Below, in pieces: positions 32,797 to 42,552 of a DNA stretch of 64,000 nucleotides. The stretch comes from Hericium rajendrae (taxonomy: Eukaryota > Basidiomycota > Agaricomycetes > Russulales > Hericiaceae). The translations under genes were made by a program, and so were the position numbers. Below the pieces are notes generated by a model that was not told the origin of the DNA, searched no databases, and saw only the letters and a list, made by a program, of their open reading frames with translations. The stretch is taken from assembly GCA_033439255.1 (NCBI GenBank), contig CM065881.1:2294001-2358000 (forward strand), in the 5' to 3' direction. Each line of letters opens with the position of its first letter. Position 1 is the first letter of the stretch.

Positions 32797-34791
32797 ATGG
32801 GTAAGAAACACTCAGCCACGCGCCGAGCTGCAGCAACAGCAGCACCAGCACCAGCAGTAGCTCCTACCGCGATCCCCACGATCCCATCCGACACGCACGC
32901 CGCCTTCGTCGACACGCCATCCGCACCAGCCGTGAGGATATCCCCCACAAACGCGCAGCAAACACGCGTTAGCCACGAGGCAGACACGACTCGCGCGCCT
33001 CGTGCAGCGTCCCCCATGCAGCCCACCGTCGACGCCTCGCTCGTTCTTGAGCCAGCAACCGCCGAAGCACAAGAAACGACACCCGTTGCCATCGCAACAC
33101 CGCAGACGCACGAGCGCCGCGCGTCCGAACCGTGTCCCGAGCCCGAGGACTCACCGCCTGCGTTGACCATGCCTATCAGCACGTCCAACGACGTCCTCGC
33201 CATCTCCTTACAACAACCGCGTGTCAGCCAACACGCAGACATGCTTGTCGCACCGCACACTCCAATTCCCGTGCTATCCGCCTCAGCAGCGACCGCAGGC
33301 GCGGTTCTCGCAGCTGCTATCGACGTTCTGGGCCCGCCGACCGTCTTTCTCGCGTGCCCCACGCACTCGTTCTGTCACGCCGAGGACTTCAGTTGCGGAC
33401 CCGAAACACTCGCACCACGCACACGCCCCGCCACATCGATCGACGAGATCGACGAGGATCTCCTCGAGCACATCATCGAGGATGCGCAGAGCACGATGCA
33501 AATAGAGGCACGGTGTGAGGTTCGAGTGAAAGCTCTGGAGGACGGTCGAAAGCGAGGGTGGAATAACGGATTTGAGGAAGGAATGGCGCATGCGAGGAGC
33601 GAAGCGGGGAAGGAAGCGAGGACCGCAGACCGGCAGAGGGAGCAGGCTTGGAAGGATGGGTACGAGCAGGGATGGTGGGAAGGTTATCGCGAGGGGCTCG
33701 ACACAGCGTGTGCCGAGGTGAGTGCGTCCCCTCGAGTTGACGCGAACGTCCAAGTGGACGGACCCTACCCTCCCATTCCCGCCGACGCGATCCCTACCTG
33801 CTTGCACATCGACGCACACGTCCAGACGGACAACGCCCCATGTCCGCATCCGCCGCCGCTCCCATCTCCTTCGCGTACCGACTCGCCACCGCCCATTCCC
33901 ATCGACGCAGTCCCCACAATGCCGCACGTCCATGTCGCCGTCCAAAGCGACATTCCCGCCCCGTGTACGCTCTCCCTGTGCACCTCCGCATGCACAACGA
34001 TCCCGCGTGTTGACGCCGGCATTCAATCCGATGCCCCAACCTGCGCACTCACTCCCACCCCGCACCTACACGTTGGCATACAAGCCGACGCCACACCCTC
34101 TCCCATCGCGCGCATTCACGCTAGTGTCCAAGCCGACGACCCAGCCCCACTGTTTCCGCCCGACGACACACATTCCCTGCCACGGCGCGTTCAAGCGAGT
34201 GTGCAAACCGACACGCCCCGCGCCTCTGCACCCGCTCGCACGCGAACGCCGCATGAGATCGAACCCGTTCTCCTGCGCGAGATCATCGCGACCGCGAGTG
34301 CGAGGGGCGAGGCCGCAGGACTGAAGCAAGGGAAGCACACGGGCTTCCAGGATGGCATGGAGGCAGGGTGGAAATCGGGAGCGCGAGAAGGACGAGAGGA
34401 AGGATATACGGAAGGAAAGAAGGACGGTATTAACAAAGGGTACGAGCGTCATCGACTCGAGGTGAGCCATACTCCGTGCGCCGTCGCCGTCGTTCAGACG
34501 GATGATGTTCCATTTTCCACCTACATCAACTCCACGACGCAAACGGTCTCGACTTCTACCATGCGACCTGCAAATCCCCAACATTGTACGATCGTTTCAC
34601 TGCCCGCTGGCACTGTCAATACGCCATCCAACTCTATTATGACTTCTTCTAATGATGTTTTCATGTCAAATAATGATTGCCAAAACTTTTCATGGGCCGA
34701 CGAAGCTTCCTCACTTCCCATCACCAGTGCTGCACCATTAATTTCTCCCCCGCCTCGCGATTTTTCTATTCTTCGGTCCAGCTCCGCGCGG
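32797..34791 (+). CDS. Unknown protein with VQ(T/S/A)D repeats and Gly-spaced helical blocks, 3' end lost
   Basis: One continuous frame of about 665 codons from MGKKHSATRRAA. The middle holds at least seven repeats of the pattern hh-A-x-VQ-x-D (for example VDANVQVDGP, IDAHVQTDNA, VHVAVQSDIP, VDAGIQSDAP, LHVGIQADAT, IHASVQADDP, VQASVQTDTP) spaced 20-40 residues apart. Two blocks have Gly at every fourth or so position (WNNGFEEGMAHAR with DGYEQGWWEGYREGLD; GKHTGFQDGMEAGWKSG with REEGYTEGKKDG), likely amphipathic helices. The C-terminal part reads FSWADEASSLPIT and RDFSILRSSS. The frame is cut by an LTR element at 34792, so the natural C-terminus is not visible. I do not recognise a named family. 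It lies inside the interval bounded by the LINE, so it may be cargo or a displaced host gene. Confidence 0.6.
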
Positions 34792-35612
34792 TGATACACC
34801 TCAAGCTGTGTTCAGCAACGTCAGACCTCATCTCACCATCTCCCATGCAGTTCCCCTTCACTCCCATCCAGCTTCCAGCTCCTCACCCACCAACCCCGCT
34901 CAGAGCGGTGATGTCCCTCATCTCAGGAGTTGTCAGCTACTGCAGGCCTCACCGAGGTTTCCTCAAGTTCGCTCCAGGTCGTCCTCAGCGGTTTTGGTGA
35001 GCCAATCAGGCTGCTGGCATTATGATACTGGGTCTGTGTTGTACAGGATGCCTGGATGCCGCCTTTTGATGGTTTCGGACCATAGATGTACCATAGAGCA
35101 GCCAAGTCCGAGATCGCTCGAGACCGCCAAGGGCGAGTTTCTTACTTGTATGGTAGACAGAGTCCCAGCTTCGAATAGAACCCCCCAGTGCACCTTTCCC
35201 CCTTAGAGCTCAGACCTCAGAAGTCCCTCTCACTGTTGTTCACATCGTTCTCTGGACTTTAGACAAGTCCGCCCTCTTTAGGCCAGTCCGCCCACAGCGT
35301 CGTTCGTCAGATTCAGTCATATCAGCTGCTTTTCAGTCCTTTTCTCTAGGATTTGTCCGTTGTATCGGAGACCCGTGTGTCTCGTCGTTCTCCTTGTCAT
35401 TCTACAGCCGTTCCTCATCCTTCCCAGCCGCTTATCACCAGATCGCCTCAGACTCACCCAAAGCGAACCAGTCATTCCATCGTTCCTGCTGCAGTGACCC
35501 TCAGCTGCCCTCACCTCACTCCTCACTTGAGATACTTGGTCCCCTCGCACCCCCCGGTACTCTGTTGGTTTTGGTTTTGGCTGCCGCCTCCATTCCCAGG
35601 GTCCACACATCA

Positions 35613-37152
35613 TTTTGGAGCCCACCGCGAGGGTTCCATACTCAAAACAGTGAGGGGTGTACCCAGGCGTAGCCTCTATCAGGTCAAGACTGCCATCGAG
35701 GTCAGGACATCGCATTTTTGCTCTCTATCACATTCTCGCTTGCTATCGCCTTAGGCGGCCTTGGTGCATTCTTCGAGATCGCCATTGGTTGCAGAGCTTT
35801 CCAACCGGTTCTCAGCACCATTCATCGCAGCTGATTGCCTCCTGTCGCTTTCCACCATCCTGCCCCTCCCAGAGTCGCTTTTTGTCGCCCAGGACCATCC
35901 TCCATCTCTCCTCAGTGCCCTGTACTGGCTCAGATCGTTCTGAGTCATCTCCCATCACCTCTCGTCACCTCCGGCCTTTCTTCGTCGTCTTTAAGTCACT
36001 CCAATTGTCTTTAATCATCCCTTGATCACCTCAGATCGTCTCAGCTCGCCTCAAGGTTGCCTTAGGCGGACTCAGTCCTCAGCATCTCTTACTGCCTAGC
36101 ATCACTTCTCACTTCGTTTGGTTGCCCCAGATCGCATTTTGACAGCTTAGTTGGTCTTCAATCGCTCTTGTTTGCCTTTTTAGCACCCAGGATCATCGCC
36201 TAGCGCTGTTGCCACAGAGTTGCCGATAGCGTACTAGGTTGCAGCCAGCTTTCAGCATCTTAGGTCGTCCAGGATTGCCCTTATATCCCCTTCGGCGACC
36301 TCTTCACACCATTGAGTCATCCCAGCTCCCTTCTGTTGCTCAGACTCGCCTTGGAGGTGCCTCTGTACCCCATAGCTTGCATCAGCTCCTCCTCCTATCA
36401 CCTTCCAGTGCTTTGAGTCACTTTTCTTTGCCCCAGGGTTCCTATTGATCACTCCTATTACTGTCTTTCGTTCAGAAGCCGTCTCCCATCGACTTATCGC
36501 ATCTTGTCTTAGGGAAGGTCGCCCCAGCATCCCTAGCACTCTCCATTGGTTGCAGAGGAGTCTTGTTTCTTTCAGGTTGAGCCAGTTGTGTCCAGACCGC
36601 TTACAGTCCATCCCAAAGTCACCATTGACGTTCAGGAGCCTCTCGAGTCACTCTCAGGTCATTTTCTTGGCCCCTTCTTGCTTTCTTTTGTTTCAGATTT
36701 CCGCTGGCGATCTTGACTTGCCGTTGGCGACATTGGTTGCTTTAGCAGTTTCTCATCGCTTTTTCAGGTCGTATCGCCCCAGGAGCACCCCTGGCCCCTT
36801 TGGATCATCTCTCCCTATCGCTCGTCATTTTGGTTGCCCCAGAATCGCCTTCTATTGCTTTTGAGCATTTGTCATCACTTTTGAGCATTCCAGATCATCG
36901 GTTATCATCTCAGGTCATCGTCCACCACCTTGGCTCTTCACTCGTCCCTTCCAATTGTCTTGCATTGCCCTAGTCATAGCAAGATTGCCTCAAAGTCGCT
37001 CCTCATCGCCCCTGATCACCCCTAGTCCATCTCAGGCTCACTTTCCTCGCATCAGAGTCACCTCCATCGTTCCTGATTGCTCTAGCGTGCCCCCAATCAC
37101 TACTGCTCACTTTCATCCTCGACATTACCCCTGTCCCGCCGCTTCTGTTACA
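35613..37152 (+). other. Long untranslated leader of element A
   Basis: About 1.5 kb between the left LTR and gag. It is made of a degenerate array of short motifs such as TCGCCTCAGATCATC and TTGCCCCAG repeated with variable spacing. No gene was recognised. Confidence 0.55.
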
Positions 37153-39015
37153 ATGATGCCATCAGCGTTCATGCCAATGCGTGGAGAGAGCGGTGCTCCC
37201 AGCTTTGCTGGAGATGATCCCCGTGAACTCAGACCATATTTTGCAGATCTGGAGTTTTGTTTTCAGCGCTTTCAGGTCCAGGACGATCTGGAGAAGAAGG
37301 CTCATGCAGTCCGGCTTTTGTCTGAGTTAGATGCCCAGGAGCTCTGGCAGTCTGAACCGAGTTTTGGCACAGGCACTTGGAACGAGTTCAAGGCTGCGAT
37401 CCAGAAGTTGTATCTAGGTTCCAAAGCAGGAGGCCTTTGGTCCAGGCAGGATTTGGTGGCTCTCGCTCGAAGGACGCTTCAGGCGAACTTGTCCTCCTTA
37501 GGCGAACTTGGTGCATTTCTTCGCCGATTTTTGGTCATTTCACGTTGCCTGAAGCACCAGGGACGTCTCTCTGCTTTCGAGGAGCAGCATTTCTTCCTCT
37601 CAGCACTGCCTGATCGACTCTGCCACCAGATTGAGGCCTATCTCACCCAGAGGCACCCAGACCACCATCCAGACGAGCCCTACCCCATTATCGACATCTA
37701 TCACACTGTTAAGCGCATTCTGCATGGTACCAGCATCACATTTGGCCCTCATACAAGCTGTAATGACCCGGTTGCCGACATTTTGGCGAGTTCGCCACCA
37801 GCGGTCTTGGATTCTGCCACCACAATCACTATCAAAAGCGAGCATGTACCCTCATTAGCGAATCTCCTGCTTAGGACGGTCCAGCTGCCGACATTTTCAC
37901 CTCCTGTCCAGCCAGCGACCTCCTGTATGCCTTCGACGACCTTCAGACAGCCTCGGCGTATTCGTACTGCCCCTGGGCATTGCAGCTTCTGTGGGGCTCA
38001 TGGTCACTTTCTTCGTCAGTGCGCAGCAGTTCAGACGTACCTGAAGGCTGGCAAGTGCAAGTTCAACACCAGAGGCGAGATCACTTTACCTTCTGGGGCC
38101 TGGCTACCTCGAGGTGTCCCAGGTGATCCCATTGCAGTTCGTCTTGACCAGTTCTATCAGTGCACCCCATCCTGGCATGCCCCAGACCAGTCTTCGCCCA
38201 GCACCATTGCTCAAACTGCTCCCTTTGTCCACCGAATGCCTGCTCCGCACAAGTCCGCCCACAGCGACCTTCCTTCGACCACAGATCAAGTGTCCTTTGA
38301 TGATCGAGTCTATCTTCTAAGGCGTGGCCTCTCCATTTCGACACCGATCCAGTCTTGCAGACATCAGCTTGCTCAGCTCTATCAGATGCAACTCGACTTC
38401 ACCACCTACCACGCTCGAGGCGAACTTGCTCAGCTCCGTGAGCTAGCAGTGATGCCAGCCCATATGTTGAGGCCATCCTTCGTCGATCGTCATGTGTCAT
38501 CATCTAGGAGGCCTCTCCTGTCGTCCAGAGACCAATGCGAGCAGTTAGAGACTCAAGTTCACTCTGCGCTCAACATCGCCCAAAGCGAACCACCAGCGAA
38601 CTTGTTTCTATTGAACTTAGAGAAGCACCAAGTCTCGAGCAGCTCATCTACCCTTCCTTCCATCATCTCTACCGATGCAGAGTTCCTTTCTCCATGCGCA
38701 GACCTGCAGGTGGATCACCAGGGTGTCTCAGAACCTGATCTTAGCCCAGGAGTCCTTGTTGGTAGCTCTGAACCCACTCCAAGCTCGCCTACAACATCCA
38801 AGCCTATACCTGCCGACTGTCGACCTCCGTTTTCCATCACTCCACTGCTTTCAGTGTCATTTCTCCAGTCGCTTTTCAGATCCGCATCAAGTTCGCTCAG
38901 GGCACCCTTAGTCGACGACAGCGATATCATCTTCCTTGACCATCTCACTTTCCATCAGAACCCACCAGCAGTGATCCCAGATCGTCCTCCTCTACCACGA
39001 TGCATTCCTGCTTGA
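37153..39015 (+). CDS. Gag-type protein of element A
   Basis: A frame of about 620 codons taken from MMPSAFMPMRGES. A capsid-like helical region (FAGDDPRELRPYFADLEFCF, LLSELDAQELWQ, WNEFKAAIQKLY, LGAFLRRFLVISRCL) is followed by one CCHC zinc knuckle CSFCGAHGHFLRQC at about 37986-38027 and a low-complexity C-terminal half. This is the domain order of a retrotransposon Gag of Ty3/Gypsy type, where such helices form the particle shell and the knuckle binds RNA. Treated as a fossil; no pol-type gene follows. Confidence 0.8.
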   Translation: MMPSAFMPMRGESGAPSFAGDDPRELRPYFADLEFCFQRFQVQDDLEKKAHAVRLLSELDAQELWQSEPSFGTGTWNEFKAAIQKLYLGSKAGGLWSRQDLVALARRTLQANLSSLGELGAFLRRFLVISRCLKHQGRLSAFEEQHFFLSALPDRLCHQIEAYLTQRHPDHHPDEPYPIIDIYHTVKRILHGTSITFGPHTSCNDPVADILASSPPAVLDSATTITIKSEHVPSLANLLLRTVQLPTFSPPVQPATSCMPSTTFRQPRRIRTAPGHCSFCGAHGHFLRQCAAVQTYLKAGKCKFNTRGEITLPSGAWLPRGVPGDPIAVRLDQFYQCTPSWHAPDQSSPSTIAQTAPFVHRMPAPHKSAHSDLPSTTDQVSFDDRVYLLRRGLSISTPIQSCRHQLAQLYQMQLDFTTYHARGELAQLRELAVMPAHMLRPSFVDRHVSSSRRPLLSSRDQCEQLETQVHSALNIAQSEPPANLFLLNLEKHQVSSSSSTLPSIISTDAEFLSPCADLQVDHQGVSEPDLSPGVLVGSSEPTPSSPTTSKPIPADCRPPFSITPLLSVSFLQSLFRSASSSLRAPLVDDSDIIFLDHLTFHQNPPAVIPDRPPLPRCIPA

Positions 39016-39974
39016 TCGTTGTCACCACCTCCACTCTCCTTCTCAGCTATAGTGAGAACACCGCTCGAAGCGTATTTGGTGTCTAGCGTCCGAATCCCTC
39101 GTGGGGCTCATTGGTTAGACTGAGGACAGTCTATTTTTCAGTTGGGGGGAGAATGATACGCCTCAAGCTGTGTTCAGCAACGTTAGACCTCATCTCACCA
39201 TCTTCCATGCAGTTCCCCTTCACTTCCATCCAGCTTCCAGCTCCTCACCCACCAACCTCGCTCAGAGCGGTGATGTCCCTCATCTCAGGAGTTGTCAGCT
39301 ACTGCAGGCCTCACCGAGGTTTCCTCAAGTTCGCTCCAGGTCGTCCTCAGCGGTTTTGGTGAGCCAATCAGGTTGCTGGCATTATGGTACCGGGTCTGTG
39401 TTGTACAGGATGCCTGGATGCTGCCTTTTGATGGTTTCGGACCATAGATGTACCATAGAGCAGCCGAGTCCGAGATCGCCCGAGACCGCCAAGGGCGAGT
39501 TTCTTACTTGTATGGTAGACAGAGTCCCAGCTTCGAATAGAACCCCTCAGTGCACCTTTCCCCCTCAGAGCTCAGACCACAGAAGTCTCTCTCACTGTTG
39601 TTCTCATCATTCTCCGGACTTTAGACAAGTCCGCCCTCCTTAGGCCAGTCCGCCCGCAGCATCGTTCGTCAGATTCAGTCATATCAGCCGCTTTTCAGTC
39701 CTTTTCTCTAGGATTAGTCCATCATATCGGAGACCCGTGTGTCTCGTCATTCTCCTTGTCATTCTACAGCCGTTCCTCATCCTTCCCAGCCGCTTATCAC
39801 CAGATCGCCTCAGACTCGCCCTTAGCGAACTGGTCGCTCCATTGTTCCTGCTGCAGTGACCCTCAGCTGCCCTCACCTCACTCCTCACTTGAGATACTTG
39901 GTCCCCTCGCACCCCCCGGTACTCTGTTGGTTTTGGTTTTGGCTGCCGCCTCCATTCCCAGGGTCCACACATCA

Positions 39975-41537
39975 GCGGATGCGCAGTCGTTTGATAATGT
40001 TTCTGTGTTTCTTTGTTTTATTTAGTCCGGTCCAGTATTTATTCATCTCTTTGCCTTGTAGGTGATATCGCGCCTTCGCGGTGTTGCGAGCGTTGGCACG
40101 TCATTTGTTCTCAAGGTGTTGGATTTCGGCGACAAGTATCTGTTCTTGTTCGCGCAGGTCACGGTTGGTCGCGAAGTCTGGATTCTGGGTTAGTTTGTCT
40201 ACGTCTTCTTGTAGCTTGTTGATTTTCGTTTGCATTTTACCCAGGTCTTGTCGGGTGTGGTCTCGAATGGCTTGTCGTAGTTTGTTTTTGAATTTCATCC
40301 ATAGGGTCTGTGGGTTTTTAGAGTTTGTGCGGCTCCCTTCTATGCTCTTCATTTCTTGTTCTAGGATCATCCCATGCTGCATTAGTTGCTGCATGAATTT
40401 GTCATTGTTTGTGATGTAGACGGGCATCGTCCAGCGCCCTTTTCCGGTGTCGGGCGCATCATGTGGGGCAAAGCGGACGGTGACAATGGCGTGGTCTGTA
40501 GGTACTGAGGTGAGTCCGCTATGCCATTCAAACACGTTCTCAACTTGTGCGGTAGTAGTGTAAATTCGATCTATTCTAGATTTAGCATAGTTCGAGCCAT
40601 GGTGGCCGCGAAACGTGAATAATTTCGTATCTGGATTAAGATGCCGCCAGGTGTCTTGTAGGGTCAGGTGGGTTCTAAAGTCCACGAGGGCTTTAACGGC
40701 ATTTTTATCATCGACATGAGCAGGAGCACGGTCTAGGGCATCCTCTACAAGATTAAAGTCACCTAGTAGGAAGTCGGGTCTGGGTAGGCCGGCGGTGGTT
40801 CGCGCGGTTTCGATGTCAAGCCAGAACTTTGGGTGTTTCTTGGGGTCATTGGGTGCATAGATGTTAAGGAGCGTTATGCAGCCTGAGCCATGCCAATTAA
40901 TTGAGAGCATGGTCGCTCGCCCGGGCACAAGGTCAGTTATTGTATAATCATCTGTGTTAACGATATCTTTGTTTAGTACAAATGCGACGCCTGCGGAAGC
41001 CCCTGGCCGGTCGGGGTCTGGTGAGTTGTGGATGAGGAGGCGTTTTGTGAAGAAGCGGCCTAGATCGTCTGCCGTTGTAGCGTTGAGGTGCGTTTCTTGT
41101 ATGGCCAATATGGCAATACGTTTTGTATTAATCGTACTCTGAATTTCGGTCCACTTAGCATGCATAGTGAGGTTGCTCGTACTTGACGCATGTCCTTTCA
41201 TATTTAGTGTTGCAATTTTAATATTAGCTTTTGATCTCACTTCCGTATGGCGTGATGTGTGTGGTAATGCCCTGGTGTTGGGCTCAGTCGTATTGGCTGG
41301 TGTTGCCTGCATCCCGCTGCCATTTTCCCTGTCCGTGTCATTTAAAGAGGCCCCAGCGGTTGAGGGCGGCTCTTCTCGACGGGCAGAAAAGCTCGAACCG
41401 AAAACCTGTGAAACCCCGTTCATTTGTAAAGATGGATTAGGTTGTGCAGTAGTCGTCCTCATCGCCAGTGTACGACCATCTCCTGGTGAGTGCAGCATAT
41501 CCCGGCTGCCTCGGTTGGACGATGCAAGGATTTTCAT
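39975..41537 (-). pseudogene. LINE ORF2 fragment: AP endonuclease and linker
   Basis: ORF2 begins near 41537 (MKILASSNRGSRDM). Endonuclease motifs are all present: LNMKGHASS, ILAIQETHL, LNIYAPNDP, FLLGDFNLVEDALDR, SRIDRIYTT and VPTDHAIV. This domain nicks the target DNA to prime reverse transcription. A TGA at about 40101-40103 follows LENK; beyond it the same frame continues (RANARNTAKARYHLQGKEMN) to 39979, consistent with a CGA-to-TGA change. The domain is abruptly ended at the border with LTR element A, without the reverse transcriptase that should follow. Confidence 0.85.
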
Positions 41538-41997
41538 CGGGCTGCTACGCCTTTCCAGCCCGAGTACTAATCAGTGCTTCAGCTTCTCAGCACGGCAAGT
41601 CCGGGCCTAAATAGGCTGCCGTTTTGGCTCTATTGCCAGGCAGGGTACCCGAGCGCTTTCCTGTCCCACGTATGGTCAGTATATTTGGGCGCTCGGGGGG
41701 AGGGTGTCACCGGGGCCCCAGTCCAGTGAGGGTGACTTATGTCGTTAAGGTAAATTTTCAGGTCAAGCATCGTTAGGTTTTTAGGAGTCAGGAATGCGGC
41801 AAATGCAGGAGTCGCATTTATTCTAATAGTACATACAGGGTTGAGACCATCAATGTAGTGGGGTATAAGTCTCGTCGTACATAAAGGAGGCGGGTTAACA
41901 GAAGTATGCAGAGCCGATGTATATGGTTTTCGTTATGGAGCCAGATAGATTAATACAGACATATGCCGTTGTCGAGAGAAAATGGGGTGCGTGTAGG
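41538..41997 (-). other. LINE region between ORF1 and ORF2
   Basis: About 460 bp without a convincing frame, lying between the ORF1 stop and the ORF2 start on the minus strand. It may carry the signal that starts ORF2 translation, but no specific motif was identified. Confidence 0.4.
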
Positions 41998-42552
41998 CTT
42001 ACCAGCCGCCGCGGCCCCGCCCGCCCCTCGGGGCGCCGCGTGACATGTTGCCACTGTGACCGTTTTCACGGCCACGCCCGGCATTGGTGGAGTAAAGGGC
42101 GGGGCCTTGCCAGCCCGGGAATCGGGGGAAGGGGCACATGCCACGAGGGTGAGAGATGCTATGGCAAAGAGAGCAGGGGCGGTGGGTGGTCAAGCTGCCG
42201 ATGCCACCTTCGTGGGTTTTGTACTCGATGGTCTTGAAGTGGTTACGAATGAGGTACCACTGGTTGTCAGACGGGAGGACATTGGGATTGGCATACACAT
42301 TGGCCGCTAGCGAGGGAGGTCGACGTCGTGCTCGATCCGAGTGTGGACGATCTCGAGACAGAGGGAGTCCCGGAATTTGTCGATGTGCTCAAGCTCGATG
42401 GGGTAGTCGGTTTCCTCGAAGAGCTCGATGAGCTCAGCGAAGAAGTCGTTGGCCGCTTCTCCGGTCCAATGTTCACGTATGCAGGAGATGACTTCGTCTT
42501 CGTCTCCATCGTTGAAGCCTCCAAGGGTGAAGAGGTATTGTGGAAGACCCGG
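41998..42552 (-). pseudogene. LINE ORF1, 3' part with CCHC knuckle
   Basis: Downstream of LTR element B on the minus strand the frame continues LPQYLFTLGGFNDGDEDEV and ends near IEHDVDL. The frame then shifts by one base at about 42315 and runs on as SLAANVYANPNVLPSDNQWY, a knuckle CSLCHSISHPRGMC (C-x2-C-x4-H-x4-C) and an Arg/Gly-rich tail RGAPRGGRGRGGW before the stop. The Gag-like knuckle and basic tail are typical of RNA-binding ORF1 proteins of LINEs. The single-base shift lies in a C-rich run. Confidence 0.7.

Larger units (their letters stand above)
34792..39974 (+). mobile_element. Gag-only LTR element A
   Basis: Two LTRs of 821 bp each (34792-35612 and 39154-39974), beginning TGAT and ending ATCA, flanked by the 4-bp duplication GCGG. 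Just inside the left LTR a primer-binding-like site TGGAGCCCACCGCGAGGG (from 35616) matches what a tRNA 3' end would need, and a purine-rich tract lies just before the right LTR (39142-39153). The interior has a long leader and one gag-type gene; no protease, reverse transcriptase, RNase H or integrase was seen. It resembles the terminal-repeat-with-gag (TR-GAG) class and would depend on another element. The LTRs differ by roughly 4 percent by eye, mostly transitions, so it is older than element B. Confidence 0.88.

Noticed and set aside
34521-34799. Minus-strand frame that would extend LINE ORF2 beyond LTR element A
   Set aside because: It is antisense to the clearly coding VQ-repeat gene and shows none of the motifs expected between endonuclease and reverse transcriptase.
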